From positions 1-63,764 of the forward strand of contig VGPU01000009.1 in the NCBI GenBank assembly GCA_016882525.1: 63,764 bases of DNA, read 5' to 3'. The notes under the pieces were generated by a model. That model did no database searches and had not been told where the DNA came from. It saw only the letters and a list, made by a program, of their open reading frames with translations. Positions 53,336 through 63,147 of the stretch are shown here, one piece after another. Both the position numbers and the translations under genes were made by a program. Numbering within the stretch: position 1 is the stretch's first letter; the number at the start of each line of letters is the position of its first letter. The DNA is from Cyanobacteria bacterium M_surface_10_m2_119 (GTDB lineage Bacteria; Cyanobacteriota; Cyanobacteriia; PCC-6307; Cyanobiaceae).

Positions 53336-53854
53336 ATGGCCGACCTCTCCCCACAAGCCGGAAGCTCGCGGCCCCCAAGCCTGCCCTCCGACCCCGACCG
53401 CCTGCTGAGCGAGTTGCGCCACCAGCGCGACCTGCTGACACGCTTCCTGCGGCGCAACCAGCCCCGTCAGCAGCGCCTCAGCACCCTGGCTGTGGCGGCC
53501 AGCACCCTCGCGGCAGTGCTCACGGCCGCACCAGCCCTCGGAGGCCCGACCTTCACCACGGAACTCACCACCCTGCTGGGGCTGCAGTCACCCTCCTGGC
53601 GGTGGATCTGCGCAGCCGCCGCCCTGCTCTCCACCCTGGCCTCCTCCTGCAGCCAGGTGCTGCAGAGCAGCCGGCTGGAGGAGAAGGTGAGCCGCTGCCA
53701 GAGCGCCATGGCCCGGCTCGATGCCCTTGAACTCGGGCTGGAACTGGGCCAGTTCGAGCGCGATTACGCCGCCGAAACCCTGCTCGCCTGCGTGGAGGCC
53801 AGCGCGGCCCTCGATCCGAGTCTCACGCGCAGCCACACCGGCCGATCCCGGTAG
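53336..53854 (+). CDS. Small membrane protein of unknown function
   Basis: This 172-residue protein has a basic N-terminus (LRHQRDLLTRFLRRNQPRQQR), a hydrophobic segment (LAVAASTLAAVLTAAPALGG), a second one (WICAAAALLSTLASSC) and a C-terminal helical part likely to be a coiled coil (SSRLEEKVSRCQSAMARLDALEL). The layout resembles the SLATT-type two-helix membrane fold (two helices then a coiled coil), which elsewhere occurs in nucleotide-signalling defence systems; no such partner is present here, so I do not assign it. It is followed 28 bp later by a lytic transglycosylase. Confidence 0.65.
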   Translation: MADLSPQAGSSRPPSLPSDPDRLLSELRHQRDLLTRFLRRNQPRQQRLSTLAVAASTLAAVLTAAPALGGPTFTTELTTLLGLQSPSWRWICAAAALLSTLASSCSQVLQSSRLEEKVSRCQSAMARLDALELGLELGQFERDYAAETLLACVEASAALDPSLTRSHTGRSR

Positions 53855-53882
53855 CGTCGTCCTCAGCGCCTGGAGCTTGGCC

Positions 53883-54896
53883 ATGGCCATCTCCCGCCCT
53901 GGTGCCGCCCTGCTGGCCGGCTGCCTGCTGGCAGGCGCCCAGGTCGGCGGCGTCCAGGGGCTGGGGCTGGGGCTGAATCCGCTGGCGCCCGCCAGCGGCA
54001 GCGGCAAGCCCGGGGGCCAGGAGATCCCCGCCGGGCCCGAGCTGCCCAGCCACCCGGCCCTTCCCCGCCAGGCCGATGGCCGCCACTATCCACTGGTGCC
54101 GGCTGATCCAGCGACGACTGCCAAGCTGCTGGCGGCGGTGGAGACCGCCCTGCGCGATCCCGCCACCCCGGCCGAGCAGCTGTCCCGGCTGGGGCACCAG
54201 CAGCAGGTGATCTACCGGGTGCTGTCCCGACAGCCGCAGCAGGCCGCCCGGGTGCAGGCCCTGCTGCCCGCGCGCTGGCAGCGGGTGGCCCAGCTGCATC
54301 TGGCGGCCCGCCGGGAATTCCTGGCCATGCACCGCGGCCATCCGGGCCTGAGCCGGCTGCCGGCCTGGCGGATCATCCCGCCCGCCCCCGCTGAGGAGCT
54401 GCTCGCCCACTACCGCAAGGCCGGCGCCGCCACGGGCATCGCCTGGGAGGTGCTGGCGGCGATCAATCTGGTGGAGACCGGCATGGGCCGCATCGATGGG
54501 GTGTCGGTGGCCAATGCCCAGGGACCGATGCAATTCCTGCCCAGCACCTGGGCCCAGGCAGGCGTGGGTGCGGGCAGCATCCGCGATCCCCACGACGCCA
54601 TCCAGGCCGCCGCCCGCTACCTGGTGCGCCGCGGCGGCCTGGCGGACATCCGGCGGGGCCTCTGGGGCTACAACAACAGCCATCACTACGGCCGGGCCGT
54701 GCTGCACTACGCCGCCCTGCTGCAGGACGACCCGCGCGCCTACACCGGGCTCTACCACTGGGAGATCCACGTGCACAGCGCGGAGGGTGACCTCTGGCTG
54801 CCCGTGGGCTACCGGCAGGCGGCACCGATTCCCGTCTCCGCTTACCTCGAGCGGGTGCCGGCCAGCGCGCCCCCCTCCATCAGCGCCCAGGCCTGA
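53883..54896 (+). CDS. Exported lytic transglycosylase
   Basis: This 337-residue protein has a signal-like N-terminus (PGAALLAGCLLAGAQVGGVQG), an intervening helical part, and a SLT/MltB-like domain: AAINLVETGMGRIDG with the catalytic Glu, NAQGPMQFLPSTWAQAG, DAIQAAARYLVRRGG and LWGYNNSHHYG. It would cleave peptidoglycan with 1,6-anhydro-MurNAc formation. Its last 55 bp overlap the 3' end of the convergent DUF1537 gene. Confidence 0.88.
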   Translation: MAISRPGAALLAGCLLAGAQVGGVQGLGLGLNPLAPASGSGKPGGQEIPAGPELPSHPALPRQADGRHYPLVPADPATTAKLLAAVETALRDPATPAEQLSRLGHQQQVIYRVLSRQPQQAARVQALLPARWQRVAQLHLAARREFLAMHRGHPGLSRLPAWRIIPPAPAEELLAHYRKAGAATGIAWEVLAAINLVETGMGRIDGVSVANAQGPMQFLPSTWAQAGVGAGSIRDPHDAIQAAARYLVRRGGLADIRRGLWGYNNSHHYGRAVLHYAALLQDDPRAYTGLYHWEIHVHSAEGDLWLPVGYRQAAPIPVSAYLERVPASAPPSISAQA

Positions 54897-56272
54897 GCCA
54901 GGCTCTCGTCATCCCCGAGGTTGCCCGGGAAGGTGAGCACCGGCAGGCCCTGCATCGGGCCGGGGCCAGGCACCCGCACCAGCGACAAGCCTGGGAGCAG
55001 CTGGCCCTGCAGGTCGACCCACTCCAGGCCGAGGCCATCGGCCAGGAGCGTGTGGCTGGTGACCCCCCCCTTGCTGATCAGATAGCCCAGCCGGGGGGCC
55101 AGGCGGCCGGCCAGGCGGCCCATCAACCCCGCCAGCTCCTGCCCCAGGCGGCGACGCTCCTCGGCATGGCGGCAGACCTGTTCGCCCCGGCTCGTGAACA
55201 GGACCGGGGTGTGACCGGAGGCCAGCAACGCCTCCAGCTGCTCCCCCCACTGCCCCTCCAGGCTGGCCAGCAGGGGAGCGGGCGCCGGCCCCTCGAGCAC
55301 CCGGGCCAGCTTGGCCACTGGCAGCTCCAGGCCCCGGCAAGCGGGCTCCGCCAGCAGCCGCTGCAGCTGGGCATCAGCGAGGGGCACGTGGGAGCCCACC
55401 AGCACCAGACCGGGCAGGGGCTCTCCGCTGCCATCCCGGCGCCGCAGGGCCACCAGGCCAGCGGCAGTGCGGGGCGGCGCCTGCAGCTCCACCAGCCCAT
55501 TGAGCAGGCTGGCGGCCGACTGGAACAGGAACCGTCGCGGCCGGCCCCAGCGCTCCGCCGCAGCTGGCGCCGTCAGCTCGCGCACCGCGGCTCCCAGGGC
55601 CGCCAGCTGCTGCGGCCGCTCCGCATCCACCGCCACGCAGACATGGTTCGCCAGCCCAGCCAGGCGCCGGCAGAGGGCGGCAAAGCCGGGCCCATCCGGC
55701 TCGACCGCAGCCGCCTCCAGCTCCGCCAGGGTGAGACGCTGCACCGCCGCCGCCGGCAGCCGGCCACCACTCTTCTCCTCCACCCAGTCGGGGAGGTAAC
55801 TGCTGCGGTAGCCGAACAGGCCATCGCGGGCGAAGGCCGTGGTGTGCACCGGTTCCCCGTGGAGCCGATGCACGCCGTCGCGGGTGGTGCGCCCGCCGGG
55901 CAGGAACGCCGGCACCAGCAGGGTGGCGTCGAAGGGGCCCAGCTCCGCGGCCAGGAGATCCACCTCCAGGGGAAAGTGGCCCCGCAGGGTGGAGTCGCCC
56001 CGGCTCACGAGCAGCCAGCGGTCGAGCTGGCCTGCGGCGATCGCCGCCTCCAGGGCCGGGCGCAGGGCCCTGCAGATCTGGCGCAGGCGCTGCGTCGCCG
56101 CCGCCGGAGCCAGGGCGCGGGTGTTGGCCAGGATGAACAGGAACGGCGAGGGGTGGGCCAGCCCACGCTCCAGGCTCGCCTGATCCCAGCGCAACAGCAG
56201 GGGACAGCCGTGCAGGGTCTGGGAGCCGGTGGGATCGTCGTCAATGACGACGACCTTGAGCCTCTGTGCCAT
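54842..56272 (-). CDS. DUF1537 four-carbon acid sugar kinase-like protein
   Basis: This 476-residue protein starts VVVIDDDPTGSQTLHGCPLL, the N-terminal domain signature of four-carbon acid sugar kinases, with SRGDSTLRGHFPLEVDLL next. The C-terminal nucleotide-binding domain includes LVLVGSHVPLADAQLQRLL, HTPVLFTSRGEQ and LISKGGVTSHTLLADGLG. Relatives phosphorylate threonate, erythronate or related acids; picocyanobacterial members are uncharacterised. Divergent from glcE, with only 17 bp between the starts, so a common control region with glycolate metabolism is possible. Confidence 0.88.
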   Translation of the reverse strand: MAQRLKVVVIDDDPTGSQTLHGCPLLLRWDQASLERGLAHPSPFLFILANTRALAPAAATQRLRQICRALRPALEAAIAAGQLDRWLLVSRGDSTLRGHFPLEVDLLAAELGPFDATLLVPAFLPGGRTTRDGVHRLHGEPVHTTAFARDGLFGYRSSYLPDWVEEKSGGRLPAAAVQRLTLAELEAAAVEPDGPGFAALCRRLAGLANHVCVAVDAERPQQLAALGAAVRELTAPAAAERWGRPRRFLFQSAASLLNGLVELQAPPRTAAGLVALRRRDGSGEPLPGLVLVGSHVPLADAQLQRLLAEPACRGLELPVAKLARVLEGPAPAPLLASLEGQWGEQLEALLASGHTPVLFTSRGEQVCRHAEERRRLGQELAGLMGRLAGRLAPRLGYLISKGGVTSHTLLADGLGLEWVDLQGQLLPGLSLVRVPGPGPMQGLPVLTFPGNLGDDESLAQAWALMEGGALAGTRSR

Positions 56273-56289
56273 GGCACCATCGTGCCGTG

Positions 56290-57468
56290 ATGCGTCCCGA
56301 AGACAGCGAGCTCCAGGAGCTGGTGCAGGACCTGCACCAGCGGGCCAGCCCCTGGCTGCCGGCAGGCTGCGGCAGCCGCCTCGACTGGGGCCCGCCTGTG
56401 CAGGCGGCACCGCCGGTGCTGAGCACGGCACGACTGAACCGGATCGTGGCTCTCAATCCGGAGGATTTCACCGTCACAGTGCAGGCCGGCACACCACTGG
56501 TGGTGTTGCAACAGGAACTGGCCCACCACAGGCAGTGGCTGGCCCTCGACTGGCCCTGGGGCAGCGGCCCCCGCGGGGAGAACAGTGGCAGCGTCGGTGG
56601 CCTGGTGGCCCGTGGGCTGGCCGGCGGCTACCGCCAGCGCTACCTGGGGGTGCGGGACCAGCTGATCGGCATCGGCCTGATGCGGGCCGACGGCACGGCG
56701 GCCCGGGCGGGCGGCCAGGTGGTGAAAAACGTGGCCGGCTACGACCTGATGCGCCTGCTCACAGCCAGCTGGGGATCGCTGGCCCTGATCACCGAGGTCA
56801 CCCTGCGCACCCTGCCCCAGCCCCCGGAGCGCCGCGGCCTGTGGCTGAGCGGGCCAGCCCAGGCGCTGGCGGCCATGGCCCGCTGGCTGCTCGATTCCAG
56901 CCTCAGTTCGGAGCGGATCGACTGGCAGCAGGGGGCAGCCGGCAGCGGCCTGCTGCTCAGTCTCGCCAGCATCAGTGCCCAGACCCTCGAGGAGCAGGTC
57001 GCCTGCATCCGCGAGCGGGCCCCGGAACTGCAGGTGCAGGAACTCCAGCCCGAGGAGCTGCTGGAGCGGATCGGCCACGGGCAGGGCCACGGGATCGACC
57101 AGAGCGTCGCCACCAGCCCCTGGCTGCTGCGCCTGGGGGTGCGGCCCAGCGCCCTGGCCAGCCTGCTCGCAGAGCGGAGCCTGGCGCGGATGCACTGGAG
57201 CTTTGGCGCCGGCAGCGGCCTGGGACTGGCCTGGGCCCCGGGCGATGCCCTCGCCGGCTATCAGGTGGAGGCCCTGCGCCGGTTCTGTGACGGCCTGGGC
57301 GGACACCTCGCCGTGCTGCGCCAGCCTGCGGGCACGGCCATTCCAGCCTGGCGGGATGCGCCCTCCCGCCCGCTGATCGAGGCGATCAAGCGCCAGTTCG
57401 ACCCGAAACAGCAGCTGGCTCCCGGTCGTCTGCCAGGGGTGCAGCCCACGCCGCTCGCTGGTCGCTGA
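56290..57468 (+). CDS. glcE: Glycolate dehydrogenase FAD subunit GlcE
   Basis: This 392-residue FAD-binding PCMH protein has the [15 protein letters not shown] motif, [69 protein letters not shown] and the C-terminal [14 protein letters not shown]. It forms glycolate dehydrogenase with GlcD and GlcF. The two known subunits here are separated by six unrelated genes, and glcD is missing from the window. Its 3' end overlaps the convergent hydrolase by 83 bp. Confidence 0.92.
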   Translation: MRPEDSELQELVQDLHQRASPWLPAGCGSRLDWGPPVQAAPPVLSTARLNRIVALNPEDFTVTVQAGTPLVVLQQELAHHRQWLALDWPWGSGPRGENSGSVGGLVARGLAGGYRQRYLGVRDQLIGIGLMRADGTAARAGGQVVKNVAGYDLMRLLTASWGSLALITEVTLRTLPQPPERRGLWLSGPAQALAAMARWLLDSSLSSERIDWQQGAAGSGLLLSLASISAQTLEEQVACIRERAPELQVQELQPEELLERIGHGQGHGIDQSVATSPWLLRLGVRPSALASLLAERSLARMHWSFGAGSGLGLAWAPGDALAGYQVEALRRFCDGLGGHLAVLRQPAGTAIPAWRDAPSRPLIEAIKRQFDPKQQLAPGRLPGVQPTPLAGR

Positions 57469-58324
57469 GCTCCGCCAGCCAGGTCAGCAGCGCCCCATTC
57501 ACCTGGTCGGGCACCTCATCGTGGGGGCAGTGGCCCGCCTCGAGCACCACCTCGGAGGTGGCGCTGGGGGCATGGCGCTGGAAGGCGGCGCGACGGCCAG
57601 CGGCATTGATCCAGGGGTCGCGGATGCCCCAGAGCAGCAGGAGCGGGCAGCGGAGCTGGGCAAACAGCTCATCGAGGGGCTGGCCGCGGGGAATGTCGAA
57701 CACGGTGCGGAAGACGCCGAAGGCCCCGGGATCCAGGGAGGGGCGCCGGATCGCCTCCACCAGCTCCTCATCCACATTGGTGCGGTCGATGTACACCTGG
57801 TTGAGGGTGCGCCGGATGGTGGCCGGCCGGCGCAGGTTCTCAAACAACAGCCGCTGCAGCACCGGGCTCTTGAGCAGTGCCCCGCCGATGGTCTGGCGGG
57901 CGATCGCGCCCCAGCCCCGCGGCGGCGCCTGCTCATCGCTGAAGGGACCGGCAGCATTGAGCAGCACCACCCCGGCCGCCTGCTCCCCCAGGGCCACCCC
58001 GGCTGCGAGGGACGCAAAGCCGCCCAGGGAATTACCCACCAGCACCGTGGGCCGGCCGATGCGCTCGGCCACATAGGCAGCCAGCTGATCACGCCACAGG
58101 GCACCGCCATAGGCAAGGCCGGCCGGCTTGGCGCTGCGGCCGAAGCCCAGGAGGTCCAGGGCGTGCACCTCATGGCGCGCCGCCAGGGCGGGGATGTTGT
58201 GGCGCCAGTGGTCGGTGCTGGCACCGAAGCCGTGAACCAGGAGCACGGCCGGCCCCTCGGGCTGCGCTGGGGCGGCCTGCACCGCATGCACCGGGTAGCC
58301 GAGATGCTGCCAGGGCCTGGGCAT
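57386..58324 (-). CDS. Alpha/beta hydrolase
   Basis: This 312-residue hydrolase has [41 protein letters not shown] (nucleophile Ser), an Asp in [13 protein letters not shown], and the catalytic His in [11 protein letters not shown]. It belongs to the haloalkane dehalogenase/epoxide hydrolase-like superfamily; in cyanobacteria such proteins are common and mostly uncharacterised, some tied to pigment or thylakoid functions. The start ATG 58324 was chosen; the open frame upstream overlaps the next gene. Confidence 0.88.
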   Translation of the reverse strand: MPRPWQHLGYPVHAVQAAPAQPEGPAVLLVHGFGASTDHWRHNIPALAARHEVHALDLLGFGRSAKPAGLAYGGALWRDQLAAYVAERIGRPTVLVGNSLGGFASLAAGVALGEQAAGVVLLNAAGPFSDEQAPPRGWGAIARQTIGGALLKSPVLQRLLFENLRRPATIRRTLNQVYIDRTNVDEELVEAIRRPSLDPGAFGVFRTVFDIPRGQPLDELFAQLRCPLLLLWGIRDPWINAAGRRAAFQRHAPSATSEVVLEAGHCPHDEVPDQVNGALLTWLAELSDQRAAWAAPLADDREPAAVSGRTGA

Positions 58325-58423
58325 CAGGGTCGACGCAGCGACGGCGCCTGGCGGGAGGGTGGAAAGCTCGGGCACCGCAGGCGACGGCAAAGGGTCGATG
58401 CTAGGGAGATTCGCCCCTGGCCC

Positions 58424-58738
58424 TTGCCCCCCCTTGGCCCCGACTGGATCGCCCTGCTGCCTGGCATCAGCCTCTGGGCCCTGGCCCTTTACCTGCCCCT
58501 GAGCCTGCCGCTGTCGCGGCTGGAGCAGGCCCTGGCCGCCGGCTCCCTCGATGGGACCCTGCAGCAGGTGCTGCTGGTGGTGGCCAGCCTTGGCCTGGCC
58601 CTGGCCGTGGGCACCCTCACCGACCTGGCCCTGGGCTGGGCCCTCGGCCCGGGCTGGGCCTCCAGCCTGGGCCTGATGGCCGCCGGCTGGGGACTGTTCA
58701 CAGCTCTCGCCAGTCGAGCCAGGGACAGCGGGGAATGA
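58424..58738 (+). CDS. Small membrane protein of unknown function
   Basis: This roughly 104-residue protein has three hydrophobic segments ([41 protein letters not shown] and [19 protein letters not shown]). The only in-frame start near the family-like N-terminus is TTG 58424, so the beginning is uncertain. It runs into the convergent methyltransferase-like gene, overlapping by 41 bp. No function can be proposed. Confidence 0.55.
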   Translation: MPPLGPDWIALLPGISLWALALYLPLSLPLSRLEQALAAGSLDGTLQQVLLVVASLGLALAVGTLTDLALGWALGPGWASSLGLMAAGWGLFTALASRARDSGE

Positions 58739-59246
58739 TCGCCGGAGTGCTCTCCCGGTAGGCGGCGAAGTCAGGGTGGGCCCGCAGCAGGGCCCGTTCC
58801 TCCCGCCGTGCCTTGCCCCCGAGCACGCCACAGAGGGCCAGAGACAGGGCCAGGTGCAGCAGGCTGCCCAGGGCCAGAGCGACCCCGAAGGAGCACAGCA
58901 GCACCGCCTGGTAGAGGGGGTGGCGGCAGCGGGCATAGGCCCCGCTGGTGATCAGGGCAGCCCCGGGCATGGGCTCGGGCAGGGGGGTGAGACTGGGGCC
59001 CAGGCGCAGAAACGCCTGCAGGGCCAGTAGCAGGCCCACGAGGAACAGCCCGGTGCCCGCCAGGGCCAGGGGCAGGGGCCAGGCGTAGCCCCAGCTGCCA
59101 GGGGAGGGCCAGGGGGGCAGCAGGTGGGCCGCGATCAGGGCCAGCTGGGCCAGCAGCCACCACTCGCCCCGACGGTTGTCGAGCCAGCCCCCCCAGCTCA
59201 GGCCCCAGCGGGAGGGATCAGGTGGGAACTTCGGCGAGGGGGTCAA
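58698..59246 (-). CDS. Isoprenylcysteine methyltransferase-like membrane protein
   Basis: This 182-residue protein has about four helices and the ICMT/PEMT signature [27 protein letters not shown] with the C-terminal [18 protein letters not shown]. Such proteins use SAM to methylate lipids or small isoprenoid substrates in the membrane; the bacterial ones are mostly uncharacterised. It lies 29 bp inside the antiporter gene's 3' end on the same strand (overlap 59218-59246), so the two are coupled. Confidence 0.82.
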   Translation of the reverse strand: MTPSPKFPPDPSRWGLSWGGWLDNRRGEWWLLAQLALIAAHLLPPWPSPGSWGYAWPLPLALAGTGLFLVGLLLALQAFLRLGPSLTPLPEPMPGAALITSGAYARCRHPLYQAVLLCSFGVALALGSLLHLALSLALCGVLGGKARREERALLRAHPDFAAYRESTPAIIPRCPWLDWREL

Positions 59247-60573
59247 GGTCGGGGCCTCCGGAACTGCCGCGCAACACCAGGCGTAGCAGGATCGGCGCCA
59301 GGAAGGTGGTACCGATCACCATCAGCAGGATCGCGGCCTCCAGGGGCTTGGTGAGCAGACCGGCCTGGGTGCCCAGGCCCAGGAAGATCAGGCCCACCTC
59401 GCCGCGGGGCATCATCCCGATGCCCACCACCAGGCGATTGGTTTTCTCCTTGCTCAGATAGCTCCAGCCGGCGGCCACCTTGCCGGCGATCGCCACCACG
59501 AGCAGGAAGGCGGCCACGATCAACCCCTCCCGGTTGGCGGGCTCGAAGGGGTTGAGCACCGAAAGGTCCATGCCGGTGCCGATCAACACGAAAAAGAGAG
59601 TGGCAAACAGGGCCACCAGGGGCTTCACCGCCGCATCGATGGCGTGGGTGTGCTTGCTGGAGCTGAGGATGAGACCGGCGGCGAAAGCACCGAGAGCCGC
59701 CTCCAGGCCGATGGCCTGGGCGGCGAAGCAACAGAGCGAAAGCACCAGGAAGGACGCCACCGCTGCCTCCCCTGGGGCCTTCAGCTGATCCAGAGCCCAG
59801 TCAAAGCCGGGGGCGGCCGTGCGGCTGAGGAACAGGGCGGCCGCCACGAACACGCCGGCCGCCGCCACCAGCTTGAGCAGGGGGCCGATGGCGAAGCCCT
59901 CGCCGCCCGCCAGGCTCACCACCACCGCAAGAATGACGATGCCGAGGATGTCATCGAGCACGGCGGCACCAATCACGGTCTGCCCCTCACGGGTGCGCAG
60001 AAACTTCAGCTCCCCGAACACGCTGGCGGTGATGCCGATGGAGGTGGCCGTCATCGCGGCCCCGGCGAAGACCGCCGGGATCAGGGGCACATGGAAGAGG
60101 TAGTAGAGACCGGCCGTGCCCAGGGCAAACGGCAGCACCACGCCGGTGACGGCGACCGTGGTGGCCTGGGCGCCGACGGCCACCAGTTCGTCGAGCTCGC
60201 TCTCCAGGCCGGTGAGGAAGAGCAGGGCGAACAGGCCGATCTGGGAGACCGCCTGCAGGTTGGGAAAGGTCTCGTTGTAGAGGTGCTGCACCGCCTCGGG
60301 CGTGATCTCCGCCAGGGAGCCCACCAGGGCCAGCACGCCCGCACTGAGCTGGGCCTGGGTGTCGGGGGGCACGATCAGGTGCAGGCCCGACACCCCGATC
60401 AGCACCCCCGCCAGCAGCTCGCCGAGGATCGAGGGCAACTGCCAGCGCACCATCAGCTCGGCCAGCACCCGGGCCGCCAGGAAGATCACCAGGAACTCCC
60501 CCACCGAGATCAGGGTTTCAGCCACTTCGAGCTGGTGGCTTCCCACCTCGAGCAGCAGGGCTGGCAGTGCCAT
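59218..60573 (-). CDS. CPA2-family cation/proton antiporter (KefB/NapA type)
   Basis: This 451-residue protein has about 12 membrane helices and the CPA2 features LAELMVRWQLPSILGELLAGVLIG, FLTGLESELDEL, AAMTATSIGITASVF and DDILGIVILAVVV, with a paired Asp-Asp in the ion site. It would exchange Na+ or K+ for H+ across the plasma or thylakoid membrane. The TrkA-N domain of full KefB is absent. It is divergent from phosphoketolase, with 141 bp between starts. Confidence 0.9.
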   Translation of the reverse strand: MALPALLLEVGSHQLEVAETLISVGEFLVIFLAARVLAELMVRWQLPSILGELLAGVLIGVSGLHLIVPPDTQAQLSAGVLALVGSLAEITPEAVQHLYNETFPNLQAVSQIGLFALLFLTGLESELDELVAVGAQATTVAVTGVVLPFALGTAGLYYLFHVPLIPAVFAGAAMTATSIGITASVFGELKFLRTREGQTVIGAAVLDDILGIVILAVVVSLAGGEGFAIGPLLKLVAAAGVFVAAALFLSRTAAPGFDWALDQLKAPGEAAVASFLVLSLCCFAAQAIGLEAALGAFAAGLILSSSKHTHAIDAAVKPLVALFATLFFVLIGTGMDLSVLNPFEPANREGLIVAAFLLVVAIAGKVAAGWSYLSKEKTNRLVVGIGMMPRGEVGLIFLGLGTQAGLLTKPLEAAILLMVIGTTFLAPILLRLVLRGSSGGPDLDPLAEVPT

Positions 60574-60714
60574 GGGGAATCTTCCAGAGAGGCCGGCGCC
60601 AGGGTTACGGGCCAGGTGTGCAGATCCTGATGCCTAACCGGATGTTGGGGATGGCTGTGGCAACCACGGCTACGGTCAAAATCCGCAATCCATGGCAGTG
60701 CCCTGCGTCCCGGG

Positions 60715-63147
60715 ATGACCCAACCGCCCCTCCAGGCAGCCGGCCTCAGCCCCGCCCCCTCCAGCAGCGCCACCCATGAGCAGCTGGAGCACCTCGACGC
60801 CTGGTGGCGCGCCGCCAACTACCTGGCGGTGGGGATGATCTATCTCCAGGACAACCCGCTGCTGGCGGAGCCGCTCAAGCCCGAGCACATCAAGAACCGG
60901 CTGCTGGGGCACTGGGGGTCGAGTCCGGGCCAGGCCTTCATCTGGGCCCATGCCAACCGGGTGATCCGCACCCACGACCTCGACATGATCTATCTGTCAG
61001 GTCCGGGACACGGGGCCCCGGGGGTACTGGCTCCCACCTATCTCGATGGCTCTTACAGCGAGGTCTATCCCGACAAGTCGCGCGATGCCGCCGGCATGGG
61101 GCGCTTCTTCAAGCAGTTCTCCTTCCCGGGCCATATCGGCAGCCACTGCACCCCGGAGACCCCCGGCTCCATCCACGAGGGCGGCGAGCTCGGCTACGTG
61201 CTCTCCCACGCCTGCGGCGCGGTGTTCGACAACCCGGAGCTGATCGCCCTGGCCTGCGTGGGCGATGGCGAGGCGGAAACGGGCCCCCTGGCCACCAGCT
61301 GGCACATCAACAAGTTCCTCAATCCGATCAGCGATGGCGCCGTGCTGCCGGTGCTGCACCTGAACGGCTACAAGATCGCCAACCCCACCCTGCTGGCCCG
61401 CATCCCCCGGGATGAGCTGGCCAACCTGATGCGGGGCTACGGCTGGGAGCCGATCTTCGTGGAAGGCAGCGAGCCCATGGCGATGCATGCCGCCATGGCC
61501 GCCGCCATGGACACGGCGATCGGCCGGATCCTGGCCATCCGCGCCGAGGCCCGCCGCAGCGGCGAAGCGGTGCGTCCCGCCTGGCCGATGATCGTGCTGC
61601 GCTCCCCCAAGGGCTGGACCGGCCCGTCGGCCCTCGGCGACAAGAAGATCGAGAATTTCTGGCGGGCTCACCAGGTCCCCCTGCCCAACCCCCGCCAGGA
61701 CACGGCCCAACTGCAGCAGTTGGAGGCCTGGCTGAAGAGCTATCGCCCCTGGGAACTGTTCGACGAGCAGGGCACCCTGCGGCCGGAGCTGCAGTCCCTC
61801 TCTCCCTCGGGCAACCGGCGGATGGGCTCCAATCCCCACGCCAACGGCGGCCTGCTGCGCCGGAAGCTGCACCTGCCAGCCATCGAGGCCTATGCGGTGC
61901 CCGTGGAGAACCCCGGGCAGAGCGAGGCCGAGAACACCTATCCCCTCGGGGCACTGCTGCGCGATGCCATCGGCCTGAACCCGGACTCCCTGCGGGTGTT
62001 CGGCCCTGACGAAACCGCCTCCAACCGCCTGCAGTCGATCTATGAGGTGAGCAAGAAGGTGTGGATGGAGGAGTTCCTGCCGGAGGACATGAACGGCAGC
62101 GAGCTCTCCCGCAGCGGCCGCGTGGTGGAGATGCTCTCCGAGCACACGCTGGTGGGAATGATGGAGGGCTACCTACTCACCGGCCGCTACGGCTTCTTCC
62201 ACACCTACGAGGCCTTCGCCCATGTGATTGCCTCGATGTTCAACCAGCACGCCAAGTGGCTGGAGAGCTGCATCCACCACGCCCCCTGGCGCGCGCCGAT
62301 CGGTCCGTGGACCTGCCTGATCTCCTCCACCGTCTGGCGGCAGGACCACAACGGCTTCACCCACCAGGATCCGGGCTTCATCGACCTGGCAGGCAACAAG
62401 AGCGGCGAGGTGGTGCGCGTGTATCTGCCTGCCGATGCCAACTCCCTGCTGGCGGTGGCCGAGGAGGCGCTGGTGGAGACCAATGTCTGCAACATCATCG
62501 TCTCCGACAAACAGAGTCACCTGCAGTACCTCAACCTGGAGCAGGCCCGCGCCCATGTGGCCAAGGGCATCGGCCTGTGGAGCTGGGCCAGCAACGACGA
62601 CAACGGCACCGAGCCCGACGAGCCGGATGTGGTGATGGCCTGCGCCGGCGACATCCCCACCAAGGAGACCCTGGCAGCCGTGGAGATCCTGCACCGGGAG
62701 ATCCCCTCCCTCAGGATCCGGGTGCTCAACGTGGTGAAACTGTTCGCCCTCACCACGCCCAATGAACATCCCCACGGCCTCAGCGACCGCGATTTCGACA
62801 GCCTGTTCACCACGGATCGGCCGGTGATCTTCAACTTCCATGGCTACCCCTGGCTGATCCACCGGCTCACCTATCGACGCCGCAACCACGCCAACATCCA
62901 CGTGCGCGGTTACAAGGAGAAAGGCAACATCAACACGCCGCTGGAGCTGGCGATGAACAACCAGATCGATCGCTTCAATCTGGTGATCGATGTGATTGAC
63001 CGGGTGCCTGGCCTAGGCTCCCGCGCGGCCCACGTGAAGGAACGCATGAAAGAAGCGATCCTGGCCAACCGCAGCTATGCCCATCGCCATGGCATGGATG
63101 CCCCCGAGATCACCCACTGGCGCTGGACCCCGACGGAACACCGATGA
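60715..63147 (+). CDS. xfp: Xylulose 5-phosphate/fructose 6-phosphate phosphoketolase
   Basis: This 810-residue TPP enzyme has [21 protein letters not shown], the TPP motif [62 protein letters not shown] and HQDPGFIDL. Phosphoketolase splits xylulose 5-phosphate (or fructose 6-phosphate) with phosphate to acetyl-phosphate and a C3 (or C4) sugar phosphate, bypassing pyruvate decarboxylation in cyanobacteria. Its stop overlaps the glycogen phosphorylase start as ATGA, which links glycogen breakdown to acetyl-phosphate formation. Confidence 0.96.
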   Translation: MTQPPLQAAGLSPAPSSSATHEQLEHLDAWWRAANYLAVGMIYLQDNPLLAEPLKPEHIKNRLLGHWGSSPGQAFIWAHANRVIRTHDLDMIYLSGPGHGAPGVLAPTYLDGSYSEVYPDKSRDAAGMGRFFKQFSFPGHIGSHCTPETPGSIHEGGELGYVLSHACGAVFDNPELIALACVGDGEAETGPLATSWHINKFLNPISDGAVLPVLHLNGYKIANPTLLARIPRDELANLMRGYGWEPIFVEGSEPMAMHAAMAAAMDTAIGRILAIRAEARRSGEAVRPAWPMIVLRSPKGWTGPSALGDKKIENFWRAHQVPLPNPRQDTAQLQQLEAWLKSYRPWELFDEQGTLRPELQSLSPSGNRRMGSNPHANGGLLRRKLHLPAIEAYAVPVENPGQSEAENTYPLGALLRDAIGLNPDSLRVFGPDETASNRLQSIYEVSKKVWMEEFLPEDMNGSELSRSGRVVEMLSEHTLVGMMEGYLLTGRYGFFHTYEAFAHVIASMFNQHAKWLESCIHHAPWRAPIGPWTCLISSTVWRQDHNGFTHQDPGFIDLAGNKSGEVVRVYLPADANSLLAVAEEALVETNVCNIIVSDKQSHLQYLNLEQARAHVAKGIGLWSWASNDDNGTEPDEPDVVMACAGDIPTKETLAAVEILHREIPSLRIRVLNVVKLFALTTPNEHPHGLSDRDFDSLFTTDRPVIFNFHGYPWLIHRLTYRRRNHANIHVRGYKEKGNINTPLELAMNNQIDRFNLVIDVIDRVPGLGSRAAHVKERMKEAILANRSYAHRHGMDAPEITHWRWTPTEHR

